Shown: positions 1 through 5,299 of the stretch, one piece after another
How the letters are laid out: each line of letters begins with the position of its first letter
Position numbering within the stretch: position 1 is the first letter of the stretch
Source of the DNA: Clostridia bacterium
GTDB taxonomy: Bacteria > Bacillota > Sulfobacillia > SLMV01
DNA: 7,516 nt
Direction: 5' to 3'
Assembly: GCA_003554565.1 (NCBI GenBank)
Contig: PWGR01000299.1
Location: forward strand, 1 to 7,516
Position numbers and translations under genes: made by a program
Notes under the pieces: model-generated
What the model was told of the DNA's origin: nothing
The model's input: the letters and a program-made list of their open reading frames with translations, nothing else
The model's database searches: none

Positions 1-259
1 CTCCGGTGATGAGGCAGTCCACCCCCTCCTGCATCATTTCGCCCATGACAAATTCATACTTGCGCGTCTTGTTTCCCCCGAACTCCGCACCGGTGAGATC
101 GTCCCTCTTTATGAAAATCTCCACCCCGCACTCTTCGGACAGCATCTCCAGCTTCTGCAGGGGGGTGGGGAGAAAGGCCAGGCGAACCCGGGGCACCTCC
201 CCCAGGGCGGAGGTGATTTTCGCAATCTTTCTTTCCGTATCTGCAGCCAGTATGAACAC
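1..259 (-). CDS. D-cysteine desulfhydrase / ACC deaminase family PLP enzyme, 3' end cut by window edge
   Basis: Translating the minus strand through the left edge gives an open frame not begun by ATG. It reads PRVRLAFLPTPLQKLEML, then IFIKRDDLTGAEFGGNKTRK. This is the N-terminal signature of the fold-type II PLP family that holds D-cysteine desulfhydrase and 1-aminocyclopropane-1-carboxylate deaminase. The lysine in GGNKTRK (bases 70-68) should form the Schiff base with PLP. Family members release ammonia from D-cysteine (with H2S and pyruvate) or from ACC; this fragment cannot show which. About 86 codons are visible of a usual 310-340. The frame is open back to a stop at 301-299. The only standard in-frame start is GTG at 259-257. 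However, a GGAGGTG Shine-Dalgarno at 263-257 sits six bases before an in-frame CTG at 250-248, so the true start is uncertain. It follows dppC by about 31 bases, probably in the same operon. Family assignment is firm; substrate is not. Confidence 0.85.
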   Translation of the reverse strand, partial: MFILAADTERKIAKITSALGEVPRVRLAFLPTPLQKLEMLSEECGVEIFIKRDDLTGAEFGGNKTRKYEFVMGEMMQEGVDCLITG

Positions 260-290
260 CTCCAGTAGCGCTGCCGCAAAGGCAGCTGCG

Positions 291-1199
291 TCACTGCTTC
301 AATTTCGGATCCATGGCGTCCCGCAGACCGTCCCCGATGAAGTTGAAGGACAGCACCGTAAGCGAAATGAAAGCTCCCGGGATGATGGACATCCACGGCG
401 CCTCCGTCAGGTACCCCTGGGCCTGCTGCAGCATGTTGCCCCAGCTGGCGGCCGGGGGCTGCACACCCAGTCCCAGGTAGCTCAGTGCCGCCTCCAGCAG
501 GATGGCCTGGGCCATCCCCATGGTCGCCGCCACAATGACCGGGGCCAGGGCGTTCGGGAAGAGGTGCCGGATCATGATCCGGCGGTCGCTGCTTCCGACC
601 GCCCGCGCGGCCTCGACGAACTCCTGGTCCCGCAGCTTCAAAAACTCCCCGCGCACCAGGCGGGCGACGCCCATCCAGCCGAAGGCCCCGATGACGATCA
701 TGACGTTGAATATATTGGGCGAAAGATAGGCACTGACGGCCAGAATGAGGAAGAACCTCGGGATGCAGAGCATGACATCGGTGAAGCGGCAGATGATGTC
801 ATCCACCCAGCCGCCGTAGTATCCGGCCATCGATCCCAGAGCAGAGCCGATGGTTATGGAGATGCTCATGGCCACCAGCCCCACGGCCAGCGACACCCGG
901 CCGCCGTATATGACCCTGGACAGGTAGTCGCGCCCCAGGTCATCGGTGCCGAACGGGTGAGCGAGATTGGGAGCCATCGGCCGCCCGCGCGGGGCCAGCT
1001 CCAGGCGCTGCTCGTGCGGGCAGTGCGGCGCCACCCAGGGGGCCAGAAGTGCCATGAGGGAGAAAAAGGTTATGATGACGAGGCCGAACATGGCGAGCTT
1101 GTGCTTTTTGAGCCTGCGCCACACCATTGCCAGCCAGGTTTCCCCCTCGCGCGCCAAAGCGGCAGATTTACTGTTCATGGAGTTTCGTATCTCTGGCAT
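291..1199 (-). CDS. dppC: Peptide/nickel-type ABC transporter permease, DppC/OppC family
   Basis: This 302-residue inner-membrane permease is the second channel subunit of an Opp/Dpp-type importer. Residues ~32-58 are the first membrane helix, preceded by a basic cytoplasmic stretch (WRRLKKHK). The DppC hallmark HPFGTDDLGRDYLSRVIYGG follows, then SLAVG, which opens the transport domain. The ATPase-docking EAA loop is intact (EAARAVGSSDRRIMIRHLFPN), and the C-terminus has the usual SYLGLGVQPP and GDGLRDAMDPKL. The start at ATG 1199 is chosen because a purine-rich AAGGCGG stands just upstream in the 15-base gap after dppB; a second ATG at 1178 has poorer support. It should pair with the upstream permease and be energised by DppD/DppF-type ATPases, which are not in the window. 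Substrate could be di- or oligopeptides, opines or similar small molecules. Confidence 0.95.
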   Translation of the reverse strand: MPEIRNSMNSKSAALAREGETWLAMVWRRLKKHKLAMFGLVIITFFSLMALLAPWVAPHCPHEQRLELAPRGRPMAPNLAHPFGTDDLGRDYLSRVIYGGRVSLAVGLVAMSISITIGSALGSMAGYYGGWVDDIICRFTDVMLCIPRFFLILAVSAYLSPNIFNVMIVIGAFGWMGVARLVRGEFLKLRDQEFVEAARAVGSSDRRIMIRHLFPNALAPVIVAATMGMAQAILLEAALSYLGLGVQPPAASWGNMLQQAQGYLTEAPWMSIIPGAFISLTVLSFNFIGDGLRDAMDPKLKQ

Positions 1200-1214
1200 G
1201 CTATCCGCCTTCCC

Positions 1215-2183
1215 TCAGTCGTACCGGATTCTAGGATCGACCACAGCGTACATGATGTCGGCCGTGAAATTGCCGGCCAGCACCAGTATCGAGGACATCA
1301 GGGTAACGCCCATGACCACCGGGTAGTCGCGGCTGAAGATGGCATTTACGCCCAGACGGCCCATGCCCGGCCCGGCGAAGACCTGCTCGACGATGAAGGA
1401 TCCGCTCATGATCGTGGCGACAGACATCCCCAGCAGCGTGATGACCGGTATGGCGGCGTTTCTCAGCGCGTGACGGTAGATGACCACTCTCTCCGACAGC
1501 CCCTTGGCCCGGGCGGTGCGGACGTAGTCCTGCCGGATGACCTCCAGCATGGCCGAGCGCTGGTACCGGGCCCAGCTGGCCATGTGAAAGACGGACAGGA
1601 CGGTGGCCGGCATCACCATGTGCCTGAGGGTGTCCACCACCGCGTTCACCGTTCCGGGCGGGGCCATGATGTCGCGCATGCCCACGGAGGGGAGCCACCC
1701 CAGGGTGCCGGAAAACAGAAGGATCATCATCAGGCCCAGCCAGAAATTTGGTATGGATACCCCGATGAAGGCCAGCACCGTCACGATGTAGTCGGACGTG
1801 CGGTACTGGTTGAGGGCGGAGTACACGCCCACCGTCAGGCCCAGAAAAAGCGCCATCAGCACGGCGGCGCCGACCAGCATCAGCGTGTTGGGAATCCGGT
1901 GCACAATCTCCTGTATCACCGGCCTGTGACTCACAAAAGAAAAACCCAGGTCACCCTGTATGGCCCGGCCGAACCAGCGCGCGTACTGCACGGGCAGCGG
2001 CTGGTCCAGGCCCAGCCTTTCCCGGACAATCTCCCGCATCTCCGCCGTGTCACCCACGGTGGGATCGATGTATATGGCGGTCGGATCGCCGGGGGCGAAG
2101 TGCATCAGCAAAAAGGAAATCAGGGTGACCCCTATTACCAATGGGACCAGTGCAATTACTCGCCTGATCAGGTATCTCTGCAT
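1215..2183 (-). CDS. dppB: Peptide/nickel-type ABC transporter permease, DppB/OppB family
   Basis: This 322-residue permease begins MQRYLIRRVIALVPLVIGV, the standard DppB N-terminus with helix 1 at ~9-28, followed by the family motif HFAPGDP. Further landmarks are LGLDQPLPVQYARW, GDLGFSF, the EAA-like docking loop DYVRTARAKGLSERVVIYRH, FIVEQVFAGPGMGRLG and a C-terminal DPRIRYD. I place the start at ATG 2183 because GAGGAG at 2197-2192 lies eight bases upstream and the protein then aligns with family length. The open frame runs 26 codons further up to 2261, but that extension reads through the intercistronic stem-loop and resembles no DppB. It forms the heteromeric membrane channel with the dppC product. 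The 114-base gap from the binding-protein gene is long for this operon and contains a strong inverted repeat. Confidence 0.95.
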   Translation of the reverse strand: MQRYLIRRVIALVPLVIGVTLISFLLMHFAPGDPTAIYIDPTVGDTAEMREIVRERLGLDQPLPVQYARWFGRAIQGDLGFSFVSHRPVIQEIVHRIPNTLMLVGAAVLMALFLGLTVGVYSALNQYRTSDYIVTVLAFIGVSIPNFWLGLMMILLFSGTLGWLPSVGMRDIMAPPGTVNAVVDTLRHMVMPATVLSVFHMASWARYQRSAMLEVIRQDYVRTARAKGLSERVVIYRHALRNAAIPVITLLGMSVATIMSGSFIVEQVFAGPGMGRLGVNAIFSRDYPVVMGVTLMSSILVLAGNFTADIMYAVVDPRIRYD

Positions 2184-2191
2184 GATGATAT

Positions 2192-2197
2192 CTCCTC
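2192..2197 (-). promoter_or_regulatory. Shine-Dalgarno of dppB
   Basis: On the minus strand GAGGAG is followed by eight bases and then ATG at 2183. It decides between this start and an in-frame ATG at 2261, which would add 26 residues unlike the family. Confidence 0.8.
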
Positions 2198-2232
2198 GCC
2201 AGGTTATTCGGTCCAGCCCACAAGGCCATGCT

Positions 2233-2279
2233 GAACCGGGCCGGGCCGCAAAACGCGGCATTCATTTCCGGCCCGGTTC
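2233..2279. repeat. Perfect 12-bp inverted repeat with nested hairpin between binding-protein and dppB genes
   Basis: GAACCGGGCCGG at 2233-2244 is the exact reverse complement of CCGGCCCGGTTC at 2268-2279. Inside the 23-base loop a second stem forms: GCCGC at 2245-2249 with GCGGC at 2255-2259. The transcript should fold into a very stable structure just after the binding-protein stop codon (2298). No T tract follows in the direction of transcription, so it is not a canonical intrinsic terminator. In many binding-protein-dependent transporters such structures protect the upstream mRNA from 3' exonucleases or cause partial termination. This keeps the binding protein in excess over the permeases. 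I infer that role here. Confidence 0.8.
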
Positions 2280-2297
2280 GCGGCATTGCCCAGCTAG

Positions 2298-3986
2298 CTA
2301 TTCATCCAGCCAGATGTTGGCCGGGTCCATGAAGCGCACGTGAACCAGGCCGTTCATCCGCGCATCTTCCACCCGGAGCTCGGGTGAATAGGCGTACAGG
2401 CTCTCGGTGTACCACAGCCACAGGACCGGAGCGTCGTTGACTATGACTCTCTGCAGCTCCTCGTATATGCCGGCGCGTTCGTCGGGATCGACTTCGGTGC
2501 GCCCCTGCATGAACAAATCCTCGACTTCTTCATTGAGGTAGGCGATGTAGTTGGAGCCCTCCGGGTACTGGGAGGGACCGTACACCGCGTGATAGCGGTC
2601 CGGGTCGGGGCCGAGCAGGTTGCCTACGATCTGGGCCTGGTAATCCAGCGGATCATCGGTGCTGGTGAGGATGTCCACCTGCGCGCTCCACTCCATGGTG
2701 CGGATCTGCATGTCCACACCGGCCTTCTCGAAGTCGGCCTGCATGATGGTGGCCGCCCGCTCCCGCTCCCGGTTGCCCTGCGCTATGATAACCTCGAATT
2801 CCAGTCTCTCGCCGTCTCTGACCATGATGTCGTCATCCCCGCGCTCGTAGCCGGCGTCTTTTAGAAGCGACACGGCCTCATCCACGTCGTAGTAGTACTT
2901 GCGGTCCAGCACATCCTCGTTGTAGAACATGTCGCCGGGTACCATGAAGTTGTAGGCGGGTTCGCCGTAGCCCATCAGGGCGTGGTCAATGATGGTTTCC
3001 CTGTCCACCAGGTGGTTGATGGCCCTGCGCACCTGGACGTCGTCAAAGGGGAACACCACGTTGTTGAGGGCCACAAACTGTACCAGCCCGCTCGGCTCGG
3101 CGAAGGTCTGCAGCTCCCCGTCCTCGACTATACGATCGTAATCGGCCGACGGCAGGTCGCTGAAGTGAATCTGTCCGGTCTCCAGGGCGACCCGGGTGGC
3201 GTCCGTATCGGGGATGATGCGGAATATGGCCTCGTCCAGGTAGGCGTTTTCTCCCCAGTAGTCGTCGAAGCGCTCCAGGCGGACGTACTCCCCGGACTCG
3301 TACTCCACAAACTTGAAGGGTCCGGTGTGAACCGGTTCAGTCATGCCCCAGGGGTGTTCCTGGAAATTGGCCGGGTCGGCGTCTTCCAGGAGGTGTTTCG
3401 GGGCAACCGGCAGGCGGCCCACGGAGGTGAGCACCGGGCCGAATACCTCGGGAAGGATCATATCCACGGTGTGCTCGTCCACCTTCTCCATCTCGATGGG
3501 CTCTCCGCCGATCAGGAAACTGCCCCGGTTTGACGCACCCAGTGATTCATCCAGCATCAGCTCGAAGCTGAAGATGACGTCGTCGGCGGTAAATGGCTCG
3601 CCATCGTGCCACCTGGCATCTTCCACCAGGTTGAAGGTGTACACCAGGCCGTCGTCGGATATCTCCCAGTCTTTTGCCAGCTGGCCCTCGTATTCGCCCT
3701 CGTCATTGACGCGGACGAGCCGCTCGGCCATAAACGTCATTATCTGCCCGTGTACGGAGTCGGTGCCGTAGTAGGGGTTGAGCGTGGGCGGTTCGCCGGA
3801 AGTTCTGAATGCCGCCCGGCCCCCGTAACGATCGTCATCGATCGGATCTTCCGTCGGGTCATCGCCAGTGGGATCATCGGGCTCCTCGACGACCTCCCCG
3901 CCGCATCCCGCCACCGCGACCACAGCCAGCAGCACGAGACCGACGATGAGCATCGTTTTGGAGCTTGTACCTTGCGCCCTGAACAT
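2298..3986 (-). CDS. ABC transporter solute-binding lipoprotein, family 5 (peptide/nickel type)
   Basis: This 562-residue protein captures the substrate outside the membrane and delivers it to the DppB/DppC channel. The N-terminus is a lipoprotein signal: a hydrophobic segment at ~12-26 ending VAVAGC, with the lipidated Cys at 28. A flexible acidic linker rich in Asp, Glu, Pro and Thr covers ~31-52. The SBP_bac_5 domain fills the rest, starting with GEPPTLNPYYGTDSVHG. It continues through LAKDWEISDDGLVYTFNL, WHDGEPFTADDVIFSFE, HTGPFKFVEYE and a C-terminal NDAPVLWLWYTESLYAYSP. Length is normal for the family. The start is ATG 3986, with AAGGAGG seven bases upstream. Asp and Glu are strikingly abundant in the mature domain, which may reflect a saline habitat. 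It is the first gene of the minus-strand operon and diverges from the RpiR-type regulator. The family covers dipeptides, oligopeptides, nickel, opines and oligosaccharides; the sequence alone does not fix the ligand. Confidence 0.95.
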   Translation of the reverse strand: MFRAQGTSSKTMLIVGLVLLAVVAVAGCGGEVVEEPDDPTGDDPTEDPIDDDRYGGRAAFRTSGEPPTLNPYYGTDSVHGQIMTFMAERLVRVNDEGEYEGQLAKDWEISDDGLVYTFNLVEDARWHDGEPFTADDVIFSFELMLDESLGASNRGSFLIGGEPIEMEKVDEHTVDMILPEVFGPVLTSVGRLPVAPKHLLEDADPANFQEHPWGMTEPVHTGPFKFVEYESGEYVRLERFDDYWGENAYLDEAIFRIIPDTDATRVALETGQIHFSDLPSADYDRIVEDGELQTFAEPSGLVQFVALNNVVFPFDDVQVRRAINHLVDRETIIDHALMGYGEPAYNFMVPGDMFYNEDVLDRKYYYDVDEAVSLLKDAGYERGDDDIMVRDGERLEFEVIIAQGNRERERAATIMQADFEKAGVDMQIRTMEWSAQVDILTSTDDPLDYQAQIVGNLLGPDPDRYHAVYGPSQYPEGSNYIAYLNEEVEDLFMQGRTEVDPDERAGIYEELQRVIVNDAPVLWLWYTESLYAYSPELRVEDARMNGLVHVRFMDPANIWLDE

Positions 3987-3993
3987 TTATCTG

Positions 3994-4000
3994 CCTCCTT
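3994..4000 (-). promoter_or_regulatory. Shine-Dalgarno of the binding-protein gene
   Basis: The minus strand reads AAGGAGG here, seven bases before ATG 3986. It is a near-perfect match to the anti-Shine-Dalgarno, consistent with high expression of a binding protein. Confidence 0.9.
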
Positions 4001-4054
4001 GCGTTATAGCTTAATCCTGAGTGTTCTACATAAATCGTTAAACACCTGCAGAAA

Positions 4055-4084
4055 ATTTTACCCACAGTCAACAAAAAGCAGCAA
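4055..4084 (-). promoter_or_regulatory. Possible sigma-70-type promoter of the transporter operon
   Basis: On the minus strand TTGCTG (4084-4079) is followed by 18 bases and TAAAAT (4060-4055). The -10 element differs from consensus at one position; the -35 is weaker. Transcription would start about 60 bases before the binding-protein gene. The palindrome AAAATTTT (4052-4059) overlaps the -10, a plausible place for a repressor. Another TTGACT lies inside the spacer, so the exact promoter is not secure. Confidence 0.3.
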
Positions 4085-4143
4085 TAATGAAGTATGGGTT
4101 GATATTTTCGTCCAATTTCTGTCCTTTTCAGTATTGAAGAGGT

Positions 4144-4238
4144 GTGGGTGGCGGATATCGCGGGCCGTGCGCGTAAAAAATCGGATTCCGCCGCTCGATC
4201 AATTTTCATCAATCCCGGCGGTACATGGAGCCACCCAC
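4144..4238. repeat. Inverted repeat, 9-bp arms, in the divergent intergenic region
   Basis: GTGGGTGGC at 4144-4152 is the exact reverse complement of GCCACCCAC at 4230-4238, with 77 bases between. Inside lies a smaller pair, CCGCCG 4188-4193 with CGGCGG 4216-4221. Together they could fold a branched RNA leader or mark protein-binding half-sites. No function is recognised. Confidence 0.35.
4175..4221 (-). terminator. Terminator-like hairpin with T tract, reading leftward
   Basis: On the minus strand CCGCCG (4221-4216) can pair with CGGCGG (4193-4188), followed seven bases later by TTTTTT (4180-4175). An alternative stem, GGATT (4215-4211) with AATCC (4187-4183), ends only two bases before the T tract. 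The loops are long (about 22 bases), which weakens the case. If active it would stop transcripts entering the transporter operon from the right, or act as an attenuator in a long leader. Confidence 0.25.
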
Positions 4239-4322
4239 CCGGGAGGGGACCGTCGGTTCGCGGTTTTTCCACCAGAACATTTGTCAGATTGAGAAGGAAA
4301 ATGGCGACGGTGCGTAGAATAC

Positions 4323-4371
4323 ATGAATAAAACCATTTAAAATGTCACGCATAATGAATTAGACCATTTAA
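4323..4371. repeat. 18-bp direct repeat upstream of the regulator gene, candidate operator
   Basis: ATGAATAAAACCATTTAA at 4323-4340 recurs as ATGAATTAGACCATTTAA at 4354-4371, 16 of 18 bases identical. The copies start 31 bases apart, about three helical turns, so they face the same side of the DNA. The second copy ends 25 bases before the regulator start codon. Repeats at this position suit binding sites for the regulator itself (autoregulation) or for another factor. The assignment as an operator is inferred from position only. Confidence 0.5.
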
Positions 4372-4396
4372 CACCACGGAAGGGAATGACCGGCAC

Positions 4397-5299
4397 TTGA
4401 AGCGGAACCGCGTGACCTGCCCAATAGCCGACGAACTGCGGGCGGCCTATCACGAGCTGACCCCGGCCACCCGCAAGGTGGCGGATTACCTGATCGACAA
4501 CTGGATCGAGGCCGTCCATCTCTCGGCGGAGGAAGTGGGAGATAGGGCCGGTTCCAGCCAATCGGCCACCGCGCGGTTGGCCTATGCCCTGGGATACAGC
4601 TCCTTCACCGAGCTGCGCCAGCACCTGCAGGATACCCTGCAGCAGCAGCTGCGCCGCGCTCCCAGGGTGCAGGACCTGGCGGATCAGAGTACGGCGGAGC
4701 TGATGCAGTCGGTGGTGGCCAGCGACCGGGAGAACCTGCGGCAGATTCTGGACAACAATGGTATTGAGGGGGTCAAGGAGGTCGCCCGTCTGTTGAGCGA
4801 GGCGGGGCGGATAGCGATCGTCGGGGCGAGAAACTCCGGGGCTGTAGGCCTCCTCCTCTGGATGCACCTGAACGAGATACGGACGGACGTGGACAACCTG
4901 GTGGTCAATCTGCACAACCCGTTTGATCTGATCAAAAGCTACGGAGAGGACGATGTCGTCGTCGCTCTGTCTTTTCCGCGCTACTCGAAGGAGACGACGC
5001 AGGTGGTGGATTTCGCGAGGGGCAGAGGGAGCTCGGTTGTCGCTGTAACGGACCGGGTGTTTTCGCCGGTCGGCCGTGCCGCGGATATGTGCCTCACCGT
5101 CGGGGTGGACTCCCCGGGATATTTCAACTCGCACGTGGCCACCGTCAGCCTGGTGAACATCCTGATAGTGCTCATTAGTGCCGTCTTTCGCAAGGGGGAG
5201 AGCGCGGAGTATCTGGAGGACATAGACCGGGTTTTCACCACCTACGACATGCTGAGTGATACCGATGACTTTTCCGAGGGAGGTAATTCAAGTGTATAG
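4397..5299 (+). CDS. MurR/RpiR-family transcriptional regulator (HTH plus SIS domain)
   Basis: This 300-residue DNA-binding protein has the two family domains. An N-terminal HTH_6-type region (~1-78) contains ELTPATRKVADYLIDN and the helix-turn-helix HLSAEEVGDRAGSSQSATAR. A C-terminal SIS fold (~125-255) includes GRIAIVGARNSG and VVVALSFPRYSKET. The SIS domain usually binds a phosphorylated sugar or related metabolite. The FPRYSKET loop replaces the usual Ser-rich phosphosugar loop, so the effector may differ. The start is TTG 4397: in-frame stop TGA at 4355-4357 excludes anything much longer, and GGAAGGGA (4378-4385) lies upstream at slightly long spacing; GTG 4412 is the alternative. ATG 4386 is out of frame and stops after four codons, its TGA overlapping the TTG. 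It diverges from the transporter operon, which it probably controls, and its stop codon region overlaps the next start. Confidence 0.93.
   Translation: MKRNRVTCPIADELRAAYHELTPATRKVADYLIDNWIEAVHLSAEEVGDRAGSSQSATARLAYALGYSSFTELRQHLQDTLQQQLRRAPRVQDLADQSTAELMQSVVASDRENLRQILDNNGIEGVKEVARLLSEAGRIAIVGARNSGAVGLLLWMHLNEIRTDVDNLVVNLHNPFDLIKSYGEDDVVVALSFPRYSKETTQVVDFARGRGSSVVAVTDRVFSPVGRAADMCLTVGVDSPGYFNSHVATVSLVNILIVLISAVFRKGESAEYLEDIDRVFTTYDMLSDTDDFSEGGNSSV
5279..5284 (+). promoter_or_regulatory. Shine-Dalgarno of the downstream lipoprotein frame
   Basis: GGAGGT stands seven bases before GTG 5292, inside the 3' end of the regulator gene. It marks GTG 5292 as the start rather than ATG 5256, 12 codons upstream in the same frame. 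The start overlaps the regulator stop (5297-5299) by eight bases, an arrangement typical of translational coupling. Confidence 0.8.

Larger units (their letters stand above)
3987..4396. other. Divergent intergenic control region (410 bases, no convincing gene)
   Basis: This gap separates the transporter operon (leftward) from the regulator gene (rightward). Its two ends are AT-rich, as expected for promoters, while the middle (~4141-4265) is GC-rich and contains inverted repeats. Direct repeats lie next to the regulator, and a possible promoter lies next to the binding-protein gene. Small open frames cross it on both strands, but none has a good ribosome-binding site or a recognisable product. 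Divergent placement of an RpiR-family regulator and its target operon is common, so operators for both directions are expected here. Confidence 0.75.

Noticed and set aside
6..2234. A 742-codon open frame on the plus strand opposite the permease genes
   Set aside because: It lies antisense to two clear permease genes and the PLP enzyme. Its translation is low-complexity (many His, Gly, Arg, Asp) without domains. Lack of stops there follows from GC-rich codon use on the coding strand.
2184..2261. Extended N-terminus of dppB from ATG 2261
   Set aside because: It would translate the stem-loop and add 26 residues unlike any DppB. ATG 2183 has a good Shine-Dalgarno and the expected N-terminus.
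3874..4272. Minus-strand frame running from the intergenic region into the binding-protein gene
   Set aside because: It overlaps the signal-peptide region of the binding protein in another frame and has no recognisable product or ribosome-binding site.
4142..4330. Small 62-codon plus-strand frame in the divergent region
   Set aside because: It begins with GTG, lacks a convincing Shine-Dalgarno, has an Arg/Ser-rich sequence typical of read-through of GC-rich non-coding DNA, and overlaps the inverted repeats.
5256..5291. ATG 5256 as start of the hybrid lipoprotein frame
   Set aside because: It lies inside the regulator gene without a ribosome-binding site and puts charged, non-signal residues ahead of the signal peptide. 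GTG 5292 has GGAGGT at ideal spacing.
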